From: UBA9410 sp036123585
Lineage (GTDB): Bacteria; Actinomycetota; Acidimicrobiia; Acidimicrobiales; MedAcidi-G1
Reading direction: 5' to 3'
NCBI GenBank assembly: GCA_036123585.1
Contig: JAZADN010000072.1
Location: 13,347 to 77,346, forward strand
Length of the DNA: 64,000 nt
Shown: positions 35,399 to 44,979 of the stretch, piece by piece
Numbering within the stretch: position 1 is the first letter of the stretch
How the letters are laid out: the number at the start of each line of letters is the position of its first letter
Notes under the pieces: generated by a model
The model's input: the letters and a program-made list of their open reading frames with translations, nothing else
Databases searched by the model: none
What the model was told of the DNA's origin: nothing
Translations under genes and position numbers: made by a program

Positions 35399-36625
35399 AT
35401 GAGGGTCTGCGTAGTCGGCTCAGGGGGGCGTGAACACGCCCTGGCGCATGTGCTGCGCCGCCACCACGAGGTGGTGGTCACCCCCGGCAACCCCGGCATA
35501 CCTGGGTCGGTTGACGCACCACCCGCCGCGGTAGAGGCCGACCTGGTGGTGATCGGCCCCGAGGCGCCCCTTGTCGAGGGCCTGGCCGATCAACTGCGGG
35601 CCGACGGTCGGCTCGTGTTCGGTCCCGGTGCCGACGGCGCTCGCCTCGAGGGTTCCAAGGCGTGGATGAAGGAGGTGCTGTTCGAGGCCGGCGTCCCCAC
35701 CGCCGCCCACGGCACCTTCACCGACGAGGCCGCCGGGCTGGCTTTCCTCGACACTATGGGGGACATCTTCGTGGTGAAGACCGACGGTCTCGCCGCGGGC
35801 AAGGGGGTGCTGGTCACCACCGACCGGGCTGAGGCCGTCGACGCCGTACGGTCCTATTTGTCCGGCGAGGCGTTCGGCGACGCCGGACGAACCCTCGTCA
35901 TCGAGGAGGGCCTGACCGGTCCCGAGCTTTCGGTGCTGGCCGTGTGCGACGGGCAGGACGCCGTGGCGCTGGCTCCCGCCCAGGACTTCAAGCGAATCGG
36001 TGACGGTGACACCGGTCCCAACACCGGCGGGATGGGTGCCTACTCGCCGGTCCCGGTGGCCACCGAGGCTGCCGTCGAGGCCCTGATGGACGACGCGGTG
36101 CGGCCCACACTGGCCGCCCTGCGTCGCCGGGGCATCGACTATCGGGGCGTCCTCTACTGCGGCCTCATGTTCACGCCGACCGGACCGAAGGTCCTCGAGT
36201 ACAACGTGCGATTCGGGGACCCGGAAACCCAGGTGGTCCTCCCTCGACTGGTTGACGACTTGGGCGACCTCCTGGCTGCCGCTGCGGCAGGAGGCCTGCC
36301 GGACCACCTCCCGGTGTTCGACGATGGCGCGGCAGTGACCGTGGTCTGCGCCTCAGAGGGCTACCCAGCCGCGCCCCGCACTGGCGACCCTGTCGAGGGA
36401 CTCGACAACGCTTCGGCCGTCGACGGCGTCACAGTCTTTGCCGCCGGGGTGGGCGAGCACGACGGCCGCTTGGTCACGGCCGGAGGACGGGTGCTGGCTG
36501 TCACCGGACAGGGGTCAGACGTGGCCGATGCCCGACGTCGTGCCTATGCCGCAGTAGCCGAACTGTCATGGCCGGGGATGCAGGTGCGCGGTGACGTGGC
36601 GGCGTCACCTACGGCGGTCGTCTAG
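35399..36625 (+). CDS. purD: Phosphoribosylamine-glycine ligase
   Basis: Second step of de novo purine synthesis: GAR from phosphoribosylamine, glycine and ATP. 408 residues of the ATP-grasp fold: VGSGGREHALAHVL at the start, VVKTDGLAAGKGV, GPELSVLAVCDG, NTGGMGAYSPVP and YNVRFGDPETQVVLPRL. The 101-base gap after it has a short CCACC/GGTGG hairpin and then the start region of purE. Confidence 0.96.
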   Translation: MRVCVVGSGGREHALAHVLRRHHEVVVTPGNPGIPGSVDAPPAAVEADLVVIGPEAPLVEGLADQLRADGRLVFGPGADGARLEGSKAWMKEVLFEAGVPTAAHGTFTDEAAGLAFLDTMGDIFVVKTDGLAAGKGVLVTTDRAEAVDAVRSYLSGEAFGDAGRTLVIEEGLTGPELSVLAVCDGQDAVALAPAQDFKRIGDGDTGPNTGGMGAYSPVPVATEAAVEALMDDAVRPTLAALRRRGIDYRGVLYCGLMFTPTGPKVLEYNVRFGDPETQVVLPRLVDDLGDLLAAAAAGGLPDHLPVFDDGAAVTVVCASEGYPAAPRTGDPVEGLDNASAVDGVTVFAAGVGEHDGRLVTAGGRVLAVTGQGSDVADARRRAYAAVAELSWPGMQVRGDVAASPTAVV

Positions 36626-36726
36626 CGGCCAGAATCAGCTAGTTCCCGGGTCCACCGTCGGTGGGTAGTCCGGGATCGAATCGAGAGGCCCGGGATCCGG
36701 GTCTAGGGAACACTGGAGAAGCAGGA

Positions 36727-37188
36727 ATGAGCTACAAGGTTGCGGTGCTGATGGGCTCGCCCAACGACGGCGACAAGATGGCGCCGGCCGCTGAGACGCT
36801 GGGGCGCTACGGGATCGAGGCCGACGTGCGGGTCATGTCGGCCCATCGGAGCCCCGCGTTGGTCTCCACCTTCATCTCGGGCGCCCGCGAGGCCGGATAC
36901 TCCGCCATCATCTGCGGTGCCGGCATGGCCGCCCATCTGGCCGGCGCGGCCGCCGCCCACACCACGTTGCCGGTCATCGGCGTGCCGCTGTCCGGCGGTG
37001 CCATCAACGGCTGGGACTCCCTGCTGGCTACCGTCCAGATGCCCAAGGGCATCCCGGTGGCCACCGTGGCAGTGGACGGTGCCATGAACGCCGCCCTTCT
37101 GGCCGTCCAGATGCTGGCCGTGAACGACACGGACCTCGTGGCCAAACTCGAGGCGCACCGCGCCGAGATGACCCCGTCGGCCAACTGA
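36727..37188 (+). CDS. purE: N5-carboxyaminoimidazole ribonucleotide mutase (class I PurE)
   Basis: Shifts the carboxyl group of N5-CAIR to give CAIR. 153 residues with VLMGSPNDGDKM, VMSAHRSPALV and the nucleotide-binding GMAAHLAGAAAAHTTLPVIGVP. The SAHRSP motif marks the class I enzyme, which needs PurK; purK is not in this window. ATG 36727 gives the conserved start MSYKVAVLMGS; GTG 36661 would add an unconserved leader. Confidence 0.95.
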   Translation: MSYKVAVLMGSPNDGDKMAPAAETLGRYGIEADVRVMSAHRSPALVSTFISGAREAGYSAIICGAGMAAHLAGAAAAHTTLPVIGVPLSGGAINGWDSLLATVQMPKGIPVATVAVDGAMNAALLAVQMLAVNDTDLVAKLEAHRAEMTPSAN

Positions 37189-37222
37189 TTTCGACCGCCC
37201 GTCCGACCGCCCGGAACCCTTG

Positions 37223-38638
37223 ATGGAAAACGTCCTCGCCAGCCGGTACGCCAGCCGGACCATGGTCGACCTGTGGACCCCCGAGGCCAAGGTGGTCATG
37301 GAGCGCGAACTGTGGATCGCCGTGATGGAGGCCCAGCGGGCCCTCGGCGTGGACATCCCCGACGGCGTCGTCGAAGATCACCGGGCAGTGTTGGATCGGG
37401 TGGATCTCGACTCGATCCGCGACCGCGAACGGATCACCCGCCACGACGTGAAGGCCCGGATTGAGGAGTTCTGCGCCCTGGCCGGCCACGAGCAAGTCCA
37501 CAAGGGCATGACGTCGCGGGATCTCACTGAAAACGTCGAGCAACTCCAGGTGCGGCGCAGCCTGGAGGTGGTGCGTGACCGGATGGTGGCCACCCTGGCC
37601 CGCCTGGCCCGCCTGGCCGCCGAGCACGACGACCTGGTCATGGTGGGGCGCAGCCACAACGTGGCTGCTCAGGCCACCACCCTGGGCAAGCGTTTCGCCA
37701 CGGCCGCAGAGGAGCTCCTCGCTGCCCATCGCCGGATGGAGGACCTGCTTGCCGCCTACCCACTGCGGGGCCTCAAGGGTCCGGTCGGAACCCAGCAGGA
37801 CCAGCTCGACCTGCTGGACGGGGACCGCGACGCCCTGGACCGTCTCGAGAGGATGGTGACCGACCACCTGGGCTTTGCCCGGAGCCTCGACTCTGTCGGG
37901 CAGGTGTATCCGAGGTCGCTCGACTTCGAGGTGGTGTCGGCGCTCGTTCAGGCCTCCGGCGGGCCGGCCAGCCTGGCCCGGACCATCCGCCTCATGGCTG
38001 GCAACGAGCTGGCAACCGAGGGGTTCCGGCAGGGCCAGGTCGGCTCGTCGGCTATGCCGCACAAGATGAACGCTCGCTCCTGCGAGCGGGTGAACGGACT
38101 GGCCGTCGTGCTGCGCGGCCACCTGACCATGGTGGGGGGGCTGGTCGGCGACCAGTGGAACGAGGGCGACGTGAGCTGTTCGGTAGTGAGGCGCATTGCC
38201 CTCCCCGACGCCTTCCTCGCCGCCGACGGCCTGTTCCAGACCTTCTTGACCGTGCTCGACGAGTTCGGCGCCTACCCGGCCGTCGTCGAGAGGGAACTCC
38301 GGCAGTACCTCCCGTTCCTGGCCACCACCCGCGTCTTGGTGGCAGCCGTCCAGTCCGGTATGGGGCGGGAGGAGGCCCACGAGGCCATCAAGGGCCACGC
38401 GGTGGCCGCCGCCCTGGCCCGCCGCGAGCAGGGCGTGTCAGAGACCGACCTCCTCGACCGCTTGGCTGACGACGAAGGCCTTCCTCTCGACCGAGCCGCC
38501 CTCGATGGGCTGCTGGCCGACCCGGCGGCCTTCGCCGGCAATGCCTCGGCCCAGGTGGCGGCGGTGGTCGAACGGGTGGCCGACGTAGTGGCCGCCCGCC
38601 CCCAGGCGGCGGCCTACGATCCCGAACCGATCCTCTGA
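37223..38638 (+). CDS. purB: Adenylosuccinate lyase
   Basis: Cleaves adenylosuccinate and SAICAR with loss of fumarate. 471 residues of the fumarase/aspartase fold, with the first His region RHDVKARIEEFC, the TSRDLTENVEQLQ helix, the signature loop GSSAMPHKMNARSCERV and a C-terminal helical domain. ATG 37223 is preceded directly by an in-frame TTG; either may be used. It sits 34 bases after purE and 17 before purC. Confidence 0.96.
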   Translation: MENVLASRYASRTMVDLWTPEAKVVMERELWIAVMEAQRALGVDIPDGVVEDHRAVLDRVDLDSIRDRERITRHDVKARIEEFCALAGHEQVHKGMTSRDLTENVEQLQVRRSLEVVRDRMVATLARLARLAAEHDDLVMVGRSHNVAAQATTLGKRFATAAEELLAAHRRMEDLLAAYPLRGLKGPVGTQQDQLDLLDGDRDALDRLERMVTDHLGFARSLDSVGQVYPRSLDFEVVSALVQASGGPASLARTIRLMAGNELATEGFRQGQVGSSAMPHKMNARSCERVNGLAVVLRGHLTMVGGLVGDQWNEGDVSCSVVRRIALPDAFLAADGLFQTFLTVLDEFGAYPAVVERELRQYLPFLATTRVLVAAVQSGMGREEAHEAIKGHAVAAALARREQGVSETDLLDRLADDEGLPLDRAALDGLLADPAAFAGNASAQVAAVVERVADVVAARPQAAAYDPEPIL

Positions 38639-38655
38639 CTCCTCCCACGAGAGCC

Positions 38656-39567
38656 ATGTCCGACCGAATTTCCCTGCCGCATCTCCACTCGGGGAAGGTG
38701 CGCGACGTCTACGACGCCGGCGACGACAGGTTGCTGCTGGTCACCTCCGATCGCATCTCGGCTTTCGACGTGGTCATGTCGGAGCCCATTGCCGACAAGG
38801 GTCGGGTGCTCACGGCCATGACCTCGTTCTGGTTCGAGCAGTTCGCGGACTCGGTCTCTGGACATCTGATCGCCACCGACACCGCAGCCGTGGACGAGGC
38901 GCTCGGCGGGGGCACCGACCCGGACGTACTGGCCGACCTGGCTGGCCGGACCATGCTCTGCCACAAGGCCGAGATGCTGCCCATCGAGTGCATCGTTCGG
39001 GGCTACATCACGGGTTCGGCGTGGAAGGAGTACAAGGACTCGGGGACTATGCACGGCACCCCGATGCCCGACGAACTGCTGGAGGCCAGTCGACTGCCCG
39101 AGCCGGTATTCACCCCGTCGACTAAGGCCGACGAGGGTCACGACGTGAACATTTCTTATACCGAGGCGGTTGATCTGGTGGGCACCGAGGTGGCCGAGCA
39201 GGCCCGTGACCTGTCGATCTCCTGCTACCTGCGGGGCGCCGAGTGGGCCGCTGAGCGTGGGATCATCATTGCCGACACCAAGTTCGAGTTCGGCATAGTC
39301 GGTAGTCGCCTGGTACTGGCTGACGAGGTCCTGACCCCCGACTCATCCCGCTTCTGGCCCGCCGAACTGTGGGAGCCGGGGGCCACGCCGCCATCATTCG
39401 ACAAGCAGCCTGTTCGCGACCACCTCGACGGCCTGGACTGGGACACGCAGCCGCCGCCGCCTGTCCTGCCCGACGATGTCGTGTCGGCGACGTCGTCGAG
39501 GTACGTCGAGGCCTACGAGCGCATCACCGGCAGGTCGTTCGCCGACTGGCCCGGCGTGGACGCCTGA
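38656..39567 (+). CDS. purC: Phosphoribosylaminoimidazole-succinocarboxamide synthase
   Basis: Joins CAIR and aspartate to give SAICAR. 303 residues, the longer form seen in actinobacteria, with HSGKVRDVYDAGDDRLLLV, SDRISAFDVV, ECIVRGYITGSAWKEY, FTPSTKADEGHD and ADTKFEFG. It is followed by purS after 18 bases with a GGAGGAG site. Confidence 0.96.
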   Translation: MSDRISLPHLHSGKVRDVYDAGDDRLLLVTSDRISAFDVVMSEPIADKGRVLTAMTSFWFEQFADSVSGHLIATDTAAVDEALGGGTDPDVLADLAGRTMLCHKAEMLPIECIVRGYITGSAWKEYKDSGTMHGTPMPDELLEASRLPEPVFTPSTKADEGHDVNISYTEAVDLVGTEVAEQARDLSISCYLRGAEWAAERGIIIADTKFEFGIVGSRLVLADEVLTPDSSRFWPAELWEPGATPPSFDKQPVRDHLDGLDWDTQPPPPVLPDDVVSATSSRYVEAYERITGRSFADWPGVDA

Positions 39568-39585
39568 CCGGAGGAGTTTCCCATC

Positions 39586-39843
39586 ATGAGGTTCGATGTG
39601 CTGGTGGACGTGCGACTACGTGGTGGCATCGCCGACCCGGCGGGCGCCACGATCGAACGGGCTCTGCCCGCGCTGGGCTATGACGGGGTGAGCGGTGTGA
39701 ACGTCGGCAAGACGGTCCGCTTCACCATGGAGGCAGCCGACAAGGCCGAGGCCGCAGCCCGTGCCGGGGACCTGTGTTCCGCGTTCCTGACCAACCCGGT
39801 CATCGAGGACGCCGAGGTCACCGTCCGCCCGGCGGCCGACTGA
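39586..39843 (+). CDS. purS: FGAM synthase subunit PurS
   Basis: Small structural subunit of the three-part formylglycinamidine ribonucleotide synthase (PurS, PurQ, PurL), linking glutaminase and synthetase. 85 residues, the family's usual size, with DPAGATIERALPALGYDGV and VNVGKTVRFTM. Strong GGAGGAG ribosome binding site. Its stop overlaps the purQ start by one base. Confidence 0.95.
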   Translation: MRFDVLVDVRLRGGIADPAGATIERALPALGYDGVSGVNVGKTVRFTMEAADKAEAAARAGDLCSAFLTNPVIEDAEVTVRPAAD

Positions 39844-40505
39844 TGGCTACCACCGTCGGAGTCGTCGTCTTCCCGGGGACCAACTGCGAGATGGACGCCA
39901 TGGCCGCCGTCGAGGGCCTCGGCGGATCGGCCCGCCTGCTATGGCATGGTGACGACGAACTGACCGGTGTCGACGCGGTGATCGTGCCCGGCGGGTTTGC
40001 ACACGGTGACTACCTGCGTCCTGGGGCCATTGCCCGGTTCTCACCGATGATGCGTGCCGTGGCCCGGTTCGCCGCCGGCGGAGGGCCGGTGGTCGGGATC
40101 TGTAACGGCTTCCAGGTGCTCACCGAGGCTGGCCTACTGCCTGGAGCCCTCCAGAAGAACCGGGGCCTGAAGTTCCTGTGCCAGCCCACGATGCTGCGAG
40201 TCGAGACCATCGACTCGGCCCTGACCGGCCGGGCCAGCATGGGCGCCGAGTTGTCGGTGCCCATCAACCATTTCGAGGGCAACTACACCTGCGACGACGA
40301 GATGCTGGCTCGCCTCCGCGACGAGGACCGGATCGTCCTGCGCTACGTCGACAACCCGAACGGGTCGGTGGACGACATTGCCGCGGTGTGCAACGAGGGA
40401 CGCAACGTAGTGGGTCTCATGCCCCATCCCGAGCGGGCCTGCGATGAACTGCTGGGGAGCGCCGATGGTGCGGTCCTGATGTCGTCGCTCCTGGCTGCCG
40501 CCTGA
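39843..40505 (+). CDS. purQ: FGAM synthase glutaminase subunit PurQ
   Basis: Supplies ammonia from glutamine to PurL. 220 residues of class I amidotransferase: VVFPGTNCEMDA, VIVPGGFAHGDYLRPGA, nucleophile Cys in VGICNGFQVL and the His-Glu pair in GLMPHPERACD. Separated from purL by 629 bases that contain a small gene on the opposite strand. Confidence 0.96.
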   Translation: MATTVGVVVFPGTNCEMDAMAAVEGLGGSARLLWHGDDELTGVDAVIVPGGFAHGDYLRPGAIARFSPMMRAVARFAAGGGPVVGICNGFQVLTEAGLLPGALQKNRGLKFLCQPTMLRVETIDSALTGRASMGAELSVPINHFEGNYTCDDEMLARLRDEDRIVLRYVDNPNGSVDDIAAVCNEGRNVVGLMPHPERACDELLGSADGAVLMSSLLAAA

Positions 40506-40530
40506 GTACGGCGGTCGACGGAAGCCCCTA

Positions 40531-40917
40531 CTAGGCGGAGCGTCGGATCCCGGCCGCCTTCAGGGTGGCAGCTGAGACGCCAACCTCGCGCCAGGCGGCG
40601 TATGAGATGCCCCGACGGCCTCCGTACGAGGCGGCGTGCCGGACGAAACTCTTCTCGAGGGCGGCAATGTCGACCGTGCTTGCCGCGGTCAGCGCCTCCA
40701 ACGCGGCCTCAAGGTCTATGCGCTCCTGGACGAGGCCCAAACGCTTGGTGACCGAGGCGCCATCCATCTGCGCGTCGATGGCGGCCAATTGCTTCCTCAC
40801 GCCATCGGGGGTGCGCTTGCGGCCCCGGCGGGGTGCGTTCTGTTCAAGGGCCTTGAGGTACTCGCGGACCCCGGCTACCTCGGCCTTTTCAGCGTCGGTC
40901 ATCTTTGTACGTGCCAT
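40531..40917 (-). CDS. Small basic protein of unknown function, opposite strand inside the pur cluster
   Basis: 128 residues, Ala/Arg/Glu-rich: MARTKMTDAEKAEVAGVREYL, a basic patch PRRGRKRTP, a heptad-like helical middle (KRLGLVQERIDLEAALEAL) and a C-terminal part GISYAAWREVGVSAATLKAAGI that looks like a small DNA-binding or helix-turn-helix-like segment. ATG 40917 is preceded by AGGAG 9-10 bases away. I do not recognise a named family. It converges on purQ and is divergent from purL across a 217-base AT-richer gap that must hold both promoters. Confidence 0.7.
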   Translation of the reverse strand: MARTKMTDAEKAEVAGVREYLKALEQNAPRRGRKRTPDGVRKQLAAIDAQMDGASVTKRLGLVQERIDLEAALEALTAASTVDIAALEKSFVRHAASYGGRRGISYAAWREVGVSAATLKAAGIRRSA

Positions 40918-41134
40918 GGGGTTCTCTCCTCTTGGAACAATGAGAAATGCCGGGTCGGATGACAATCCACCCAAGTAATCCTTCGGAAAGCAATGGGTGA
41001 TATCGCGGTTCTTTTGGAGGCTAGAACCCGTATTACTGCTGCGACAACATTGTGGATTTCGCAGAAAGATCTCCTAGCAGCACGACCATCGTCGAAGGGT
41101 CGGACGTCACCGGCGGGGAGCATCCGGTGAACGG

Positions 41135-43381
41135 GTGGTGACGAGTACGGTGCCCGACGTGAGCGAGCCCTCCTCCGATTCCCAGGGCGAGCCCCTGCAC
41201 CGGGCCCTCGGCCTCACCGACGACGAGGCCGAGAAGATCAACGAGATCCTGGATCGGGAGGCCAACGGCCTCGAGCTCGCCATGTACTCCGTCATGTGGT
41301 CAGAGCACTGTTCCTATAAGAGCAGTCGCATCCATCTCAAGCGGCTTCCCACCGAGGCCCCATGGGTGCTGGTCGGACCGGGCGAGAACGCTGGGGTGGT
41401 CGACGTGGGCGATGGCATCGCGGCGGCCATCCGCATCGAGTCGCACAACCACCCGTCAGCCATCGAGCCCTACCAGGGGGCGGCCACTGGCGTCGGAGGC
41501 ATCCTCCGCGACATCTTCACCATGGGCGCTCGTCCCATCGCCCTGATGGACCCGCTCCGCTTCGGTCCCCTCGATGATCCTCGGAGCCGGTGGATCGCCG
41601 AGGGCGTGGTGGCCGGTGTGTCCGGCTACGGCAACGCGGTGGGGGTCCCCACCGTGGGTGGGGAGGTCGTGTTCGACGAGACCTACCGGGGCAACCCGCT
41701 GATCAACGTGCTGTGCCTGGGCACGCTTCCCACCGAGCGCCTCGTGCTCGGCCAGGCCTCCGGTGTGGGCAATCTCGCCGTCCTGCTCGGTTCCAGTACC
41801 GGTCGCGATGGCATCGGCGGCGTCAGCGTGCTGGCTTCGGCTGGCTTCTCCGAGGACGATGACGGCGATAAGCGGCCCAGTGTCCAGGTCGGCGATCCCT
41901 ACGAGGAGAAGCGCCTCATCGAAGCCTGCCTTCAGCTTCTCGACGAGGGCCTGGTGGTGGGTATCCAGGATCTCGGCGGCGCCGGACTCACCTGCGCCAC
42001 TAGCGAGACCGCTTCCCGAGGCGGCGTGGGCATGGACGTGGACGTCTCGTCGGTACCCCGCCGGGAGCCCGGCATGGAGGCCCACGAGGTGATGACCAGC
42101 GAGTCGCAGGAGCGGATGCTGGCCATTGTCGAGCCCGACGGCCTGGAGCGGGTTTTGGCCATCTGTGAGCGCTGGGAGGTGGCGGCCACCGTCATCGGCC
42201 GGGTTACCGACGGGGGCTCACTGCGCATTCTCGACGGCTTTGACGGCGAGTTACTGGCCGAGGTGCCCGCCTCCTCGCTCCACGAGGACGCCCCCCTCTA
42301 CGATCGTCCCCGATCGGTCCCAGACGATCCGGCTGGTCCGGCCGCCGATGACCTGGCGGAGCCCACAGACCCGGGTGGCGACCTGATGGACCTTCTGGCC
42401 GACCCGGCGTGGGTGTACCGCCAGTACGACCACCAGTTGTTCCTGAATACCGTGGTCGGTCCGGGCGAGGACGCCACCGTGCTGAAACTTCGTCATCCGT
42501 CCACGGGTGACGAGACCGGCCGGGGTCTGGCCATGAGCACCGACGGCAACCACCGGTGGTGCGCCGTGGACCCGCGGGCCGGTACGGCTCTGGTGGTCGC
42601 CGAATCGGTCCTGAACCTGGCCTGCGTGGGCGCCCGTCCCCTGGCCGTCGTCAACTGCCTCAACTTCGGGAATCCCGAGCACCCCGAGGTTATGTGGCAG
42701 TTCTCGGAAGCCGTGGACGGCATGGGCGAGGCCTGCCGGGCTTTCGAGGTTCCGGTCATCGGCGGCAACGTGAGCCTCTACAACGAGTCGGCGGGCACTG
42801 ACATCGACCCGACCCCGGTCATCGGCCTGCTCGGCATGGTCGACGACCTACGTCGCCGGCCCCCCGGAGTGACGCTCGTCGAAGGCCATCGCCTCGTTCT
42901 CCTCGGCCCCGGCGACACGTCGCTGGCCGGATCGCTTTGGGCCGCTGTCCACGGCGCCACCGCGGGTGTTCTCGCCCCGCTGGACACGGAGATGCACCTG
43001 CGGGTGGCCGGCCTGGTTCGCAGCCTGGTGGTTGATGGCGTAGTGGACGGCGTCCACGACGTCTCGGCCGGAGGCCTCGGCGTGACCGTGGCCGAGATGG
43101 TGGCCGCCTCGGGCGTGGGTGCCCACCTGGCCCGCGTCGCCGATCACCGTGCCCTGTTCGGCGAGGGGCCCAGCCGGGTCGTCGTCGCCGTCGACCCCGA
43201 ACGCCTCACAGAGGTGCTGGCCGCCGCCGAGGCCGTCGAGGTGTCGACCTCGAGGATCGGTCTGGCAACCGGCGACCGGCTGGTGGTCAAGGACCTTCTC
43301 GACGTGTCCGTGGAAGACCTGCGGGCGGCCCACCACGGCAAGCTGCCTGCCGCTCTCGGCTCGGGGACCACGAACCGATGA
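41135..43381 (+). CDS. purL: FGAM synthase large subunit PurL
   Basis: Uses ATP and ammonia to make FGAM from FGAR. 748 residues, the short PurL that works with PurS and PurQ. Motifs: MYSVMWSEHCSYKSSR, HNHPSAIEPYQGAATGVGG, DLGGAGLTCATSE, NCLNFGNPEHPEVMWQ and DVSAGGLGVTVAEM. Start is one of several in-frame GTGs (41135, 41138, 41150); the first is given. The upstream 217 bases contain no other gene. The stop overlaps purF (ATGA). Confidence 0.96.
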   Translation: MVTSTVPDVSEPSSDSQGEPLHRALGLTDDEAEKINEILDREANGLELAMYSVMWSEHCSYKSSRIHLKRLPTEAPWVLVGPGENAGVVDVGDGIAAAIRIESHNHPSAIEPYQGAATGVGGILRDIFTMGARPIALMDPLRFGPLDDPRSRWIAEGVVAGVSGYGNAVGVPTVGGEVVFDETYRGNPLINVLCLGTLPTERLVLGQASGVGNLAVLLGSSTGRDGIGGVSVLASAGFSEDDDGDKRPSVQVGDPYEEKRLIEACLQLLDEGLVVGIQDLGGAGLTCATSETASRGGVGMDVDVSSVPRREPGMEAHEVMTSESQERMLAIVEPDGLERVLAICERWEVAATVIGRVTDGGSLRILDGFDGELLAEVPASSLHEDAPLYDRPRSVPDDPAGPAADDLAEPTDPGGDLMDLLADPAWVYRQYDHQLFLNTVVGPGEDATVLKLRHPSTGDETGRGLAMSTDGNHRWCAVDPRAGTALVVAESVLNLACVGARPLAVVNCLNFGNPEHPEVMWQFSEAVDGMGEACRAFEVPVIGGNVSLYNESAGTDIDPTPVIGLLGMVDDLRRRPPGVTLVEGHRLVLLGPGDTSLAGSLWAAVHGATAGVLAPLDTEMHLRVAGLVRSLVVDGVVDGVHDVSAGGLGVTVAEMVAASGVGAHLARVADHRALFGEGPSRVVVAVDPERLTEVLAAAEAVEVSTSRIGLATGDRLVVKDLLDVSVEDLRAAHHGKLPAALGSGTTNR

Positions 43382-44979
43382 CCGATTGGGTCGTCGAACG
43401 GGGGCAGGCCCGGACGGCCGGTGTGGACGACGACACACCCCGTGAGGCCTGCGGCGTCTTCGGGGTGTACGCGCCGGGCCAGCCGGTGGCCCATCTGACC
43501 TACCTCGGGCTCTACGCCCTCCAGCACCGTGGACAGGAGTCGGCCGGGATGGCGGTCAGCGACGGCTCGGTCCTCACTGTGGTCAAGGACATGGGACTGG
43601 TGTCCAACGCCTTCGACGACCGGACCCTTGCCGCCCTCACCGGCGACCTGGCCATCGGCCAGACCCGGTACTCCACCACAGGGTCCAGCACGTGGCGCAA
43701 CGCCCAGCCGGTGTACCGGGGGGTCGACCACGTGGAGTTCGCCCTCGGTCACAACGGCAACCTCGTCAACACCGAGGAGCTGGCCGCCGAGGCCGGGATG
43801 CTCCCCGGCACGGTGGCCTCAGACACCGACCTGATGGCCGAGCTGCTGGTCGACGAGCTGGCCGCCCACCCGGGCCTCGACCAGGCCGAGGCCATGGATG
43901 CTGCCCTGGCCGCCGTCCTGCCCCGACTCCATGGGGCCTTCTCACTGGTCATTGCCGACCACGAGCGGGTCATCGGGGTCCGCGACCCGAATGGCTTTCG
44001 GCCGCTGTGCCTCGGCCGCCTCGACGGCGGGTGGGTGCTGGCGTCTGAGTCCCCTGCGCTGGACGTGATCGGAGCCCACATGGTCCGCGAACTGGACCCC
44101 GGCGAGGTGGTGGTCATCGACGGCTCGGGATGGCGGTCGATGCGCCCATTCGCAGATGACGACGTCGACCCCCGCCTCTGCCTGTTCGAGTTCGTCTACT
44201 TCGCCCGCCCGGACAGCGTCCTTTACGGCCAGAGCGTCCACCACGCCCGGGTCCGGATGGGCGAGATGCTGGCCGAGCAGGCCCCGGTGGAGGCCGACCT
44301 CGTGATGGGTGTCCCCGAGTCGGGAATCCCGGCCGCAGAGGGCTACGCCCGGGGCAGCGGCATCCCCTACGGACAGGGCCTGGTCAAGAATCGGTATATC
44401 GGTCGGACCTTCATCGCCCCCACCCAGGCGCTCCGTTCGGCGGCCGTCCGGATGAAACTCAACCCGTTGCGGGACAACATCGAGGGCCAGCGCCTGGTGG
44501 TGGTCGACGACTCGATCGTGCGGGGCACCACTACCCGCGCCATGGTCCGGATGCTGCGCGACGCCGGTGCGGCTGAGGTCCACATGCGGGTGTCGTCGCC
44601 GCCCTACCGATGGCCGTGCTTCTATGGGATGGACACCGGGACCCGCGGCGAGTTGTTGGCCGCCAACCTGACGGTGGACGAGATCCGCGAGTACCTCGAG
44701 GTGGACAGCCTCAGTTACCTGACGCTGGACAACCTCCTGGCTTCGACCGGCGCGGTGGGCGCCGGATTCTGCGACGCCTGCCTGACCGGTACCTACCCGA
44801 TAGAGATCCCGGCCAACCTGTCCAAGGCCGTGCTCGAAGGTGGGGGAGGATCGGCTCCCGAGCGCACCATGCCGCTATGGGCCGGCGAGGCCGAGGAGGA
44901 GTTGCCCACCGAGGCAGCCCAGCGCCTCTTTGGCCGCGCCCCGGGCGACGGGGTGACGCCGGTTGAGGATCCCGGCTGA
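43378..44979 (+). CDS. purF: Amidophosphoribosyltransferase
   Basis: Committed step of purine synthesis: phosphoribosylamine from PRPP and glutamine. 533 residues. A 24-residue propeptide precedes Cys25 in EACGVFGVY, which becomes the N-terminal nucleophile. ALQHRGQESAGMAV follows. The PRPP motif VVVDDSIVRGTT is intact, and cysteines in PYRWPCFYG and GFCDACLTG fit the 4Fe-4S cluster of the Bacillus-type enzyme. Overlaps purL by four bases and purM by one. Confidence 0.96.
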   Translation: MTDWVVERGQARTAGVDDDTPREACGVFGVYAPGQPVAHLTYLGLYALQHRGQESAGMAVSDGSVLTVVKDMGLVSNAFDDRTLAALTGDLAIGQTRYSTTGSSTWRNAQPVYRGVDHVEFALGHNGNLVNTEELAAEAGMLPGTVASDTDLMAELLVDELAAHPGLDQAEAMDAALAAVLPRLHGAFSLVIADHERVIGVRDPNGFRPLCLGRLDGGWVLASESPALDVIGAHMVRELDPGEVVVIDGSGWRSMRPFADDDVDPRLCLFEFVYFARPDSVLYGQSVHHARVRMGEMLAEQAPVEADLVMGVPESGIPAAEGYARGSGIPYGQGLVKNRYIGRTFIAPTQALRSAAVRMKLNPLRDNIEGQRLVVVDDSIVRGTTTRAMVRMLRDAGAAEVHMRVSSPPYRWPCFYGMDTGTRGELLAANLTVDEIREYLEVDSLSYLTLDNLLASTGAVGAGFCDACLTGTYPIEIPANLSKAVLEGGGGSAPERTMPLWAGEAEEELPTEAAQRLFGRAPGDGVTPVEDPG

